From NCBI RefSeq assembly GCF_026151205.1, contig NC_087080.1, positions 13,711,337 through 13,775,336 of the forward strand: a DNA stretch of 64,000 nt, given 5' to 3'. A model generated the notes under the pieces. That model worked only from the letters and a program-made list of their open reading frames with translations. It searched no databases and was not told the origin of the DNA. A program made the position numbers and the translations under genes. Source of the stretch: Bolinopsis microptera (taxonomy: Eukaryota > Ctenophora > Tentaculata > Lobata > Bolinopsidae). Each line of letters starts with the position of its first letter. Position 1 is the first letter of the stretch. This document shows, in pieces, positions 21,201-32,007 of the stretch.

Positions 21201-24200
21201 TCTATTTTCCGCAGGTTGTCAGCCGCTTCTTTTAAAAATGTTTTGTTGGCTGATTTCAGTCTTATGTATGATGTTGTTGAGCCCATTTTACCCAAGAGAG
21301 TTTGTAGGCTTACCTGAAATAAATAAATTGTTATATTGTGGATTAAATGTTCATGTATCGGAAGGCCAGTTATAATCTAAATTTATTTAGGCGATCAGCA
21401 AAATTTACAAAATGTTTTTAAAAGGTTTCAGTTCTCAAGAGGGTGGCAAAAATTAATTAAAACTTTCCAAATGTCTCATTAAAGTTCAAACTCACGTATT
21501 AGCGACAAGAGAAACGCCATTTCGGACGTGAGGAGAGTGAGAACTCCTCAAACTACATTAAATATATTCCTTCTGTAACGTCCTCAATAAATGTAATAGA
21601 TTTTTAGTGTTGTAATTAGTTTAAAATTAGTAAAGTTCAAACCCACGTTGTTACAAGTCGCCCGAAAGTTACCCAGGTGTGGATCTAGGATAGCTTCCAG
21701 TTTATTCTTATCTATTTCAACAGTTTCCCATATATCCTCATCATCTGCCTGTAACAGATCTCCGATACCATGATGTGTTAAGAAATATTTGTCTAAATTC
21801 TCCTTTGCCATGGTAGTGTTGGATGGGTGACCATAGAACGACAGAGATCTGTTTTGTAGGTCTCTTTTGTACCTCACTTTTCTATTCAAACAGGTCCTGG
21901 AAAATAGTTAATATCATTTATCGAAACATTCATTTAACCAGATGTCATTTTCGAATGAAAAAATTGTTGTCAGGAAGAAATACTAATGCTTCTAAAGAAA
22001 TTGAACAAAGGAAGGTCTACCAAATATAAATACCTTTCCAAGAAATCTTTAACGTCAGGCCAGTTTGATTTCAAAAATACCCAATGCTTATCACTGATGA
22101 AAAATTTAAGTTCTTCAGCATCTCCGAAGTATCTCCTTACATACTCCTCAGCCAGCCTCAAACTGGCAGAACTGCTGCTGCTAACCACCAGCCCTGTTTT
22201 ATCCGCTTTGGTGGAAATCTTGGTGTTGGGAAAGGTAAACTTCATGTTACCAGCAATCCTCAGATCGTCTTGTGAGATATCAGATATTTCAGAGATAAGT
22301 TCTGGATCGTCCTGAAGACTCTGTTTCAAGATTTGCTGCTCAAGAGATTGAAGGTCTTCAAAAGCAGATTCAACTTCAGCAGGTGGTCCAACCATACTTA
22401 TTTGACCTGGAGGGGACCTCAGATTATCGTTATAAAGACACTTTGTTCTTCCGTTTTTACTGTTGAGTTCTCTTGCGTACAGCACGAAGCTGTGCCAAGT
22501 GTTATAATCTTTGGTAACTTGGACATTTCTTGTTATTTTTCCTTTGTAAGCCTCTTCTTCCTTACGTTCGACAAGCTTCATAAAATTCTGGACAGCCTCT
22601 TTTTTACCGTATATAAGCCATGAGTCCATTTCTGAGTCGGATGAGAGTACTTTTTGGATAGAAACCTAAATAATGACGGACGATTAATATCAAGATGAAA
22701 CATAAGAAATTAAAAGTTATCAATCGTATCTCGTGACCTATTTTTAGCGAATCCCAAATGTCGAGGATTTTAAATATTTATTTTGAAAAGTATCTTTAGT
22801 TGAAGGTTGTTTGCATGATAGCACTAACCTTGTTTTGGTAAGAATAATTTTTAAGTTCCGGTTCATCAAGACGAAAAAGGACAGCCGAATCCCTTGTTTT
22901 ACTATAGATCTTATATCCCAATCCACCTATTCGCTCATGAAGAGTTTCAGCTAATTTCTCCGCCGACACCTTCTTTTTCCCATCCGTTACAAGCGTTATT
23001 TTCGATGAATCTTCCGCCACAAAACTGAATATACCAGGATGCTTTTTTGAAAAATTCCTAATTCCGCTACCGTCTTCCCCCACAATCATTCTCCTGAACA
23101 CTGGATGAGGAAAGGGTACCTCCACAACAATCAGGGCATCAAAGGCACTCTTTATCTTATCAGATTTCAACCTCCTATCATCCCATTTTCCCCCGAATAA
23201 AATCACGCCATCATGATCTAAATGAGTATTGACGTTACTCAATCGATTGCTGGTCCGTAAAATTCCACTCAAGTTCTGACCACTAACTTTAAGGTATTGG
23301 CCTATGACCGGGTTAGCGAACGGAATGTTAACCATGTTTTGGATGTGACGAAGGCAACTAAGGGGTCCACGCCCAGCTGCTTTGGGAAAGGAGAGCTCCA
23401 AACTCGTGCTACCGTCAGAGATTGCGGATAGGAGAGCAGATCCCTGGGAAAGATCTCCGTTTATTGGAACTGTTTACTAGGTTATTAAAATAAATAAAAA
23501 TGAGGGAAGTCGGCCATGGCATCTAATTAAAAAGGGCCAGAAGTAATGATTATTGGGCATCAGAGTTGTTAGTCCATGTTTCATATGCACGTAGCCAAAT
23601 TGTAAATAAGTCTCAGAACGAACTAGAACGGTTTGAAATACTTACAGTTTCAAGATCTGATCGGAGTATTCTTTTTGCAACAACAGTCTGATAGCGATCT
23701 AATAGGCGTGTTTCAGTCTGGTACTCGCACAAATACGAATTCTCAAACCACTCCTGAAATGTAAGTATTTAGTGACCACTCCTGAAAAGTAGGTAGGTAT
23801 TTAGTGACCACTCCTGAAATGTAGGTATTTAGTGACCACTCCTGAAATGTAGGTAGGTATTTAGTGACCACTCCTGAAATGTAGGTATTTAGTGACCACT
23901 CCTGAAATGTAGGTAGGTATTTAGTGACCACTCCTGAAATGTAGGTATTTAGTGACGGTGAACGGTTTAATGTGTTCGCATATAACATTACTAATACTAT
24001 CGAGGGGGAAGAAGATTGGGAAATCCTGGCACAGTTATTCGTTCACAAGAACTTCATGCATATTTTAAATTTATGAAAGAGGTATTAATGACGAAAGATT
24101 GGTGACGAGATCAAAAATGTGCGGATTAAAGTCTAAAGAGAAACCTTAAACTGATTCAATTCAGTTGGTGATGGGCCACTGATAAGAATCTCGTTTCCCT

Positions 24201-27200
24201 TTCCACCATGAAACAATACTGTTACCTGTAATTTTATATTATATAATTTAAATAAGTTTCATAATTTACATTATTTTAACAATATGTATTATTAATACGA
24301 ACAGTTATGATGAGCGTAATTTGATGTTTGATATGAAATCGACAAGACAATAATGATGGTATGCACTCAACTAGTTTCAGCCAGTATCACCTTAATAAAT
24401 GTAATAGATTTAGTTTTTAAACTAATTACAACACTACAGATCTATTACATTTATTATCATGGTAGAGTTTTAGAAACGAAGCACGAGATAACAATTTGTT
24501 GAATTTGCGAAAGCAAAAATTGGATATCACGTTGTATGATGCATAATTTTCAGTAAAATATTTTATTTAAGATTATATATATTGCATAAACGAGTATTCA
24601 ATATTCAGTATATGTTTGACTGTGTTTAGAGTTGTCGACCTTTTTGTTTATATATAATATGACTGTGGGCAGGTCACTTGATCATGCGCCAAGTTTGGAT
24701 AAAGTCTGCCTTTTATTTGCTGTCTCCTCAATAATTCAATATTTCTACATATTTACTGTCTGAAAAATAAAATACTTATTTTTAGTTTATAAACTAATAA
24801 TTTGTTCGTTTAATGATCAATTAATACCTAAATTTGGTTCACGTTCACATAGAACAAATCAAGTTGATCTAGGAGTACACGATCATACCTTTATACTACA
24901 ATAGTGTAGGAGAACTGTCACGACACATCACGAGACACATCATGAGACATTTCACGAGACACATCACGAGACACATCACGAGACACATCACGAGATACAT
25001 CACGAGACACATCACGAGACACATCACGAGACATGTCGCGAGACAGATCGCGAGACAGACCGCGAAACATGTGATTCTTTGCTGTCTGTTATTTTCGTCC
25101 AGTATTTTATTTATGATCGAGCATTGTGATAATTATAGTTGTTTCTAGAACACTATAATTGCATTTACTAGATACAGCTTTGAGATTAGCATTATATTTT
25201 TTATAAGCATATGGTTGACCCAAAGTGCTCCGCAGTTTTTTGTAATATTATTCCTTGTAATGTACCGTAAAGTCACAGTATAGTACATATATGTGTATAT
25301 ATGTGTATATATGTGTATTCACTGTATAGTGTATACATATGTATAGTATATACATTTGCATATATGTGTATATATGTGTACAGTGTATACATATGTATAT
25401 ATATGTGTGTATATATGTGTGTATATATGTGTATACTGTATAGTGAATATATATGTATATAATATATATATGTGTATGGTGTATATATGTGTCCTAATTC
25501 AACTGTAAGAAATGGAGAGTTTAATCAAATTTATGTAGGGCGCAAAATGGAGTGTCCAAGTCTCAGCTGGGTAGTTTAAACTTTTTAATGGTCTCAAAAC
25601 GGACTTATTTTCAAAGCAAGAATAATAGTCCGTACATAATCCGTACAATAGTCCTTACATATATCTACACCGCTAGTGATAGTAATCGAATTATGAGATT
25701 CTCTCAATATTTACTATCTTAACTACCTAGATAATAATAAACTAACCGAGGGAAATTTCTCAAACTCTTTCTCGAAAAGATCATCCTGATTCAGATTGTT
25801 CTGCAATAGGTTACCCACAGTTCCAGGAATCGGGATTGAGTCCTTGAAAGGATCACACTGATATTTGATGACCTGTTCCACTCGATAACTGATCGCGGCG
25901 AGGGCTTCTTGATTTCCTTTAATTACTATGGAACCTTTATCAAACTGAACCGGTTTGGCAAACTTTTCGAACTTTTTTGGAACTAAATAATCAGAAGACT
26001 TCATAACAGCCGAATAGGTTTCTTCATCCATGTCCGAAATGACTTCCACAAGTATCTCAGATCTAACAAGATTCTCCGCGAAGATTTTGAGTCTTTGGAT
26101 TTCGTTTTTATGGGCCGTCAAAAACACGTTTCTGTCTTTTACAGCCATAGAAATCGGATAGTCAAACTTCTTTCCTAATTGAGGTTTTTGAAGTAAAACA
26201 TGTTCCCGGTCAAAGTCGATGCTGGGAGGAATTTTCATAATTGTAGAAGTGTATTTGCTGAACTGAGCATCCAGATATCTTTCAATTTCAGGAGAAGTAG
26301 ACGGTTGCACCACAATGTCCTCTCGGAATAGGGATCCATACATCGGCATTTCTACTGTAATCTGAGGAAAATTAACGTAAAAATGATACCTCATGTTAAA
26401 ATGTCATAAGAATTAAGCATATACATTCACCAAATCAATCAATTTGCGATCATGCAATCAGGCAGATAAGTTAGTTTACCATGGGGAAGCGTTGACCTAT
26501 CCTCCGTATAATCTCGCGTCTAAGTGACCTCATATCACTCGGCTGATTAACAAACGATATGTGTTCGGTTGATTGCTCCTTCTGTCCGGTCAGGGAACTC
26601 AGGTGTCTGGCATGATTTGGTCCCTGGGTTTTCAGTATGAATCAGATTCAGTGTGAATAAGGTAGGAGTAGGGTTTGCATTATTATCGGTACGATAACAA
26701 TTTTGAAATTATCGGCGATGCCGATAATTATCGGCGATAAAATTTGGTCATAACAATGAGCTAAGTTTCTGTTGATTTTTATGACTGACATAATCAATTA
26801 CTCAATTACATCTTCATCACCTTCGTGAATGAGGATTACGGAAGTCCTGAGTTATTGTTACACGAATTCTAAACACGTTTAAATATTATCGCTTATAAAG
26901 GATAATGAGTCGCATACGGTAGTGTATTTTATGTAAGCTTGAGCCTTGAATGACATAGTATAGTGGCAAGTATAGTATTTGGTTTTGGTTTTGGTTTAGG
27001 GAGCAAACTTGCCACATAGGTCCAGGATCGAGATCAGAGCATACAGCTTGTTTGCTTGATTGTTGTCCGGTCGGTGCCGGTAGTTCTAATGTCAATGACC
27101 AATTTACAAAGAAAGTGGTATACAAATAATATTTTAATTAAACAACTGCACCCCAATTTCAGTCTGAAAACGTGAGAAATCAAAAAATTTCGCTACCTAC

Positions 27201-27750
27201 ATGTCAAAATCAATTTTATATCTCAAAGACTTCAAGTCTTGCATGGAAAATAAAATGTGGAATGAATGCAGGGTGGCCCAGAGCAAATGACCACCTTGAA
27301 TACCGGAAAATTAGCCAGGGTGTTAGGATTATGGGACACACTCAACAAATGACCACCTTGAATACCGGACAATTAGCCCGGGTGCTAGGATATGGGACAC
27401 ACTCAACAAATGACCACCTTGAATACCGGACAATTAACCCGGGTGCTAGGATATGGGACACACTCAACAAATGACCACCTTGAATACCGGAAAATTAGCC
27501 AGGGTGCTAGGATATGGGACACACTCAACAAATGACCACCTTGAATACCGGACAATTAGCCAGGGTGCTAGGATATGGGACACAAGTATAATAACAACAA
27601 ACACGTATAGTAAGAAGTAGTATAGAAACAAATAAGAACAGTGTTACTCACATAGCATGGTGTAGAGCTCCGAACAGGTAGAGTGCTCCTCACGATATTC
27701 CGAACTTGACAGAGAACACTACCACACAGAGCCGCTCGAGGGTGGAGCAT
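18231..27750 (-). CDS. Gene A: multi-KH-like (vigilin-like) protein with mitochondrial-type N terminus
   Basis: 13 exons (5' to 3'): 27652-27750, 26480-26623, 25747-26361, 24145-24225, 23646-23753, 22829-23443, 22034-22665, 21647-21896, 21086-21313, 20710-20832, 20252-20436, 18564-18663, 18231-18377. All junction phases agree, giving 1,108 residues ending in TGA. The first 50 residues are Arg/Ser/Leu-rich with no acid (MLHPRAALCGSVLCQVRNIV, later ARHLSSL), a good match to a mitochondrial presequence. The clearest KH signature is FRRMIVGEDGSGIRNF near residues 465-480, with a GxxG loop at 471-474, followed by the expected strands and helix. Other repeats, such as VTVLFHGGKGNEILISGPSP, keep the fold pattern without GxxG. 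Role in mitochondrial RNA binding is inferred. The start is the first ATG of an exon that has no upstream acceptor. Tandem paralogue of gene B; the function and family name are not established from sequence alone. Confidence 0.74.
19050..19745 (+). repeat. Tandem ~285-bp repeat with X-box-like palindrome and CACGTG sites (gene A intron 11)
   Basis: Two near-complete copies start at about 19050 and 19332, and a third, partial copy lies at about 19641-19745. Each has GTACGACYGCCCACGTGCAA (the first copy diverged), then AGTTACCATGKTAACGAGG or AGTAACCATGGTAACC, then CGCACGTGCACGTGCAA. The CCATGGTAAC palindrome is again X-box-like, and CACGTG is the E-box core. Confidence 0.75.
20036..20107 (-). 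mobile_element. SINE fragment, inverted relative to the 6092 copy
   Basis: The reverse complement of CAGCTCCTCATTTAACCCTC ACACCCGATTTCTCGAGCAT TCGGCTGAGTGA matches the body of the SINE near 6235-6290 almost exactly. The head and tail are absent. Lies in gene A intron 11. Confidence 0.8.
23746..23955 (-). repeat. Minisatellite containing the splice acceptor of gene A exon 5
   Basis: Seven copies of CCACTCCTGAAA-TGTAGGTATTTAGTGA with unit lengths alternating about 28 and 32 bp (60-bp higher-order unit). On the gene strand each unit reads TTTCAG/GAGTGGT, the same as the real acceptor TTTCAG/GAGTGGTTT at 23753/23754 and the first six bases of exon 5. The exon-proximal copy is the only one that keeps the downstream frame. 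Confidence 0.85.
24925..25065. repeat. 12-bp minisatellite, ACATCACGAGAC
   Basis: About eleven units, decaying to AGATCGCGAGAC at the right edge. In gene A intron 3. The Arg-His-Ile-Thr open frame is an artefact. Confidence 0.85.
25275..25490. repeat. (ATATGTGTAT)n microsatellite
   Basis: Long imperfect run of TATATGTGTA / TATACATATG units in gene A intron 3. Confidence 0.85.
27283..27583. repeat. ~61-bp minisatellite, five units
   Basis: Five units beginning CAAATGACCACCTTGAATAC, then CGGACAATTAGCCCGGGTGC (or CGGAAAATTAGCCAGGGTGC), then TAGGATATGGGACACACTCA. Lies in intron 1 of gene A, just downstream of exon 1. Confidence 0.88.
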
Positions 27751-27763
27751 GTTTCAGTCAGAT

Positions 27764-27842
27764 GTGGGGTCAGAAGTGGGGTCTGAAGTGGGGTCAGAAG
27801 TGGGGTCTGAAGTGGGGTCTGAAGTGGAGTCTGAAGTGGAGT
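27764..27842. repeat. 12-bp minisatellite, GGGGTCTGAAGT
   Basis: About seven units of GGGGTCAGAAGT / GGGGTCTGAAGT immediately upstream of the gene A start, so it probably lies in its promoter or 5' UTR. Confidence 0.82.
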
Positions 27843-29363
27843 CCGGTGCCATTCAGTGCTGTAGTAGTAGAGGTATTGTGAACATTATTGTCATATGATA
27901 AACAAATTGGCGATGATTTGGTAACAATCTTAAATAAGTGTTTATTTCAATCACGAATTGCATAAATTATGCAATTCGTATGCATTATGCCATAATGCAT
28001 ACGTTTAATACATAATCGATTGAAAAAGTTTGTTTGAATACAAAATAAGAACCATTGTTGTTTGGTAAGGGATACACACTAAATAAAACGCCAACATATT
28101 GATGGTTGTGTGCCTAAATAAACTTCCAAATAATAAATAGGAGAAATATACATAAAACAAAATATAGTAGCAATATATCATATCCAACATTATGAATGAG
28201 AAAAACCAGAGCGGTATAATTTGTAGGGAACAATTAACGATTATTAGCAAAATGAAATCACCACAATGTGTCTAGCAAAGATCAACCTGGATAGAACACA
28301 GTCGGGCAGAGTCCGCAATAGTTAAATATAATCCATGATCTAGAGAAACGAGTATCTCGTAAAAATTTTAACATTCCCTGTCGTTCTGTAATGTCGTGTA
28401 TGTTTCAGAATATTCTACGTTTTCATTTTTTTGTGTAAATGTTAAAAGTTAAAACACTCTCTCAAAATTTAGTTAACCGTCAGCGGAGCCTGAGCAGTGT
28501 CAGAACATCTAAGAAGTTATTGAATTACGATAATATCGAATTCCGAACCATCTCAATATATATTATTATATTGGGATGGTTCGGGATTCTGATTCGATGT
28601 CTACAATATTTATATTCTTCATATTAATATAGCTACAGTGATTGTGTCCAGTGTCGGTTGATCATTGGTGTCAGTATTCAAAAGAAAGTAACATGCTAAC
28701 CATTAATATCAAACTGTAACCTAGAAAAAACTGGACTAGAATCCAATATGCTAAGCATAGTTAAAACTTTAAAATTTTTATAAAGTTATAAAGTTACATA
28801 ACTTAATATATAACTTATATAACTTACATAATAAGTCAGTTCACTGCATAACGAGATAACATTCAGATCTTATGTTCGTGATTCATGGCGGGTCTTATCT
28901 CAATGACGAAATTTATTGATAAAAATGCCGAGTTCGATCCATCTGAAATACATCTTTGTGGATTTTCAAAAATACGGGACTTTCCGGAAATGTTACACAG
29001 ATCGTCCCTTAAACAAGGTGATGTTACTTGTCGTTATCTTTGTCGTCTCTGTAAAACTCGTTATCTGCTATAGGCTTACTCTCTTGTTGGTATTTGGAAA
29101 CGTAGAAGTCTGGTGGTATCTGCGATAAAGGTGTGTGAGAAAGAGCTTTGTGAGTGTGGGGGGGGGGGGGGGGGGGCCAAATCTTAAAGCTGTAAATTCA
29201 TTTCCCGCTATAAGCCAGAGAGAATGAAAATCAAGATGATAAACATACAATTTATTGACGAAATTCAATAAAAAGCCGATCGAATGGTGACAAAATTTAA
29301 ATATCTTGCCAAGAGAAAAAAAAGTAATATTTAAATCTTTAAAAATGTCCCCACATTACCCAC
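27843..29363. other. Upstream region of gene A; no gene established
   Basis: Contains the hairpin at 28536-28597 and a G run at about 29158-29176. A possible plus-strand first exon at 28885-29017 (start ATGGCGGGTC, donor AAG/GTGATG) was considered, but nothing joins to it. Confidence 0.4.
28536..28597. repeat. Long near-perfect hairpin (~26-bp arms, 8-nt loop)
   Basis: Arms TCGAATTCCGAACCATCTCA and its near complement TGGGATGGTTCGGGATTCTG are followed by closing bases TCGA. One or two mismatches or bulges. It could be a very short palindromic element or a small-RNA precursor-like fold; the loop seems short for a microRNA. Confidence 0.55.
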
Positions 29364-29522
29364 CTCTTGCATCTGAACGCTGGGAGCGAAGCTGAGGTTC
29401 CTTAGGGTCTCCTCCACCGTAGTCATCACATTATCAAGATAAGTCCGGGTGTTTTGGTTTTCTATCTTGGTTGTGGTGTCTGGGTGGAGTGTGTAGTCTG
29501 GGGCGAAGTACTCGAAATAGTC
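29364..29522 (-). CDS. Orphan internal exon, possibly from a third multi-KH paralogue
   Basis: A 159-nt phase-0/phase-0 exon with a strong acceptor (CAATGTTTCAG/GACTAT) and donor (CAAGAG/GTGGGT). Its peptide ([20 protein letters not shown], then [18 protein letters not shown]) resembles the region of gene A around residues 100-125 (PEIERYLDAQFSKYTSTIMK) in spacing and character. It lies upstream of gene A exon 1, which looks like a true first exon, so it would belong to another gene or a partial duplicate. No partner exons were found nearby. Confidence 0.45.
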
Positions 29523-32007
29523 CTGAAACATTGGAGTATGGTTAGAATAGCTAGGTCTAGTACATATATCTATATATTCAGATTATATTCCATGTATTAG
29601 TTCAGTTGGAGTACACATTTACAAATATACCTTTACAAAGATACATTGACTCACTATAATTGAGGTCATAAAGTGAAGCGATTATTTAGAAGCCGCATGG
29701 AATAAATGTACGTTCAATGTTCATTATACACCCCGTATTAGAAACATGACGTTTTATAGTGAGGAGAAATTATTTTTCTTTGTATTCTTTCTCAATCTCA
29801 TTAAATCGTCGTGTCACTTTTTTAACTGTTGAGCTGCTAGACGATACAATAAACGTGTGTCGAATTTAAAAATCTAAACTATTTTCGGGACATTTCAGTA
29901 ATCCTAAATACCAAATGAGAAACTGCATCTCCGACTACCGTATTACGTCAGTGCAATACAGTTTACAGTGCACTTTGTACCACCTTACTTAGCAGCAATG
30001 AACATTTGCTATTTCGAGAAGATATCCATGTATCTACATTCCACATAATTGTATCCTACATCTCCAACCAGTAGCGTAACTGAGGAACTGTCTCCAACCC
30101 TTCTTCCAGCATACTCAGAGGCAATATTTACGTAGAGTTACCCGGCGCCATTACCCGGGGGCTCCCTCCTCCTCCTCCGTGTACAGGACACACATTACCA
30201 AGCCGCTGATCAGGCCCAGTCGGACGTCACCACCAGTCCTCCTTATTATGAAGCTCATTTGCCGGCTTGCTCGAATACTGTGCGAAGTTGCCCTGCATCA
30301 CAATGTTGACGACTCACATATTTTAGCCAAAAGAGACGCTTTTGTCTATTTCTTCACTACAGTTATGACTGTTGGCACACCGGAATGTCCTGTACCGATT
30401 AGTCCTTAAACTACAAATTATCCCTTAAACTAAAGATTATTTCTTAAACTACACATTATTCCTTAAACCATGATATAAGAACAAACCACCTTAGTCTTAC
30501 ACACTTCGTATTTCTTGCATGAAAATCTTTACGTTTAACTTTATTAAAAGATCATTAGATAATAATCTTTGCGGTTTTAAGACTTTTAACAACTATGCAG
30601 AAAATATATTCCTCATTAGAGTGAATTAGGATATCATAGCTCGCACAGAGTGACATGTAGAAAATAGTAACAATCCAAAATATTCGTTTATATCTTAATT
30701 TTATGCTGGGTTACTTATGTGATACTATTAAAATAAGCAAATAGTAGTAATAAAAATCAAATATTTCCGGAGATCTGGTTAGGTTATTATTGTAAGTGAT
30801 ATAAAATTATCCATATAAATATAGGTAAAGGCGATTTCATATCTAACAAAGCGAGGAACCCCAAACTATATCCCTAAACATTTTCAGCGCTAGTCTTAAT
30901 AAGTTTTTCCCAACTCATTTGTATTGAGATATAATCTTCTCCACTTAATCAGGTGTTAAACGACATACACCTCACAAATAACACAATTAAGTGCCCTTCT
31001 ACAGACGACAGGAATACTACTACTACCATGTCGGAACTAAGTCCGATCTACGCCAGATAACCCCCTCCATATATCCCTGTCCCGCATCAGGGTTCGCAGT
31101 TCCTGTTAATAGTTTGTCCCAACTTCCTTCAGTACCATAGACAGGAATAAACTAAAACAGCATGTTCCCATTATTATCAGAGAAATCAGAGAAACGAACG
31201 GAATTTTTGCAGTGACACCTCACACTCGCAGTGTGTAATAATATGTAAATGTCTCTCTATACCACATATCACTATCCTAACTATACGAGCTGCCTGATGA
31301 GGAATTATATGAATTATAGGAATAAGAGTGTGTTATGTGTAGTGTTTTAGAGCTGTAGCGTGCCGCAGTCTACAGTTTTGACTTTTGTCTTTTTTGTTCC
31401 CTTCGGCTTTGTAAATACCTGAGTTGGCTCGTTTCCTAGAATTACAACAATGAAATTCGTCATCATCCAAACTCGTCCTAAGTAAATGCGACGTGAGGGT
31501 ATAGTACACAAACGTCTTTGTGTTAGGTATTTAGAAGAAGAACCTATATTAGATGAGGTGTACACTATTTAATGTACTTGCTCTGACGACGGAAAAAACT
31601 AACTTTACGAATGCTCACGGACCTACGTAACATGATCATTGTCGAACTCGGAGTCTCAATTGTTGTCGAGTAATATTCATTCGTTTCGAATTACTACGGT
31701 TCACGAAGTGTGTATCCTCACGCAGTCCGGGCTAGAGCTACTCAAAGTATTGATTTGCAGGTTTATCGCAGTCTCGTGCCTATTTGTCGACTCGCCACCC
31801 CACCAGAACCAACAACCATTTCCTCTGGTTATATCTATTATTTTTATATCTACTATTTTTATTCTGCACCGAATATTTTCCCTGTTTTAGTAACTTTTCA
31901 TTGCAAGTTAGTTTATTGACTCGTAGTGATTCAGAAAAGAACGTTGAATTTAGGCCAATAAAAACGCCATTTCAATTCCTCTTATTTTGTAGCTGTCGAA
32001 GAAGATT
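29523..32007. other. No gene established; upstream region of gene C
   Basis: Holds the dispersed repeat at 31014-31133. Short frames at 30179-30409 and 31347-31919 show no coding character. The 300 bp before 32008 should contain the gene C promoter and 5' UTR, but no clear element was recognised. Confidence 0.35.
31014..31133 (+). repeat. Dispersed ~120-bp repeat, copy 1
   Basis: TGTCGGAACTAAGTCCGATC TACGCCAGATAACCCCCTCC and the following 60 bases match 50168-50287 with only a few differences. Unknown family, with no coding frame; a SINE or MITE fragment is possible. It contains a GTCGGAACTAAGTCCGA inverted repeat. Confidence 0.8.

Noticed and set aside
28885-29017. Possible plus-strand first exon (starts MAGLISMTKF, donor AAG/GTGATG)
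   Set aside because: No downstream exon in compatible phase could be found and it may be chance; not called.
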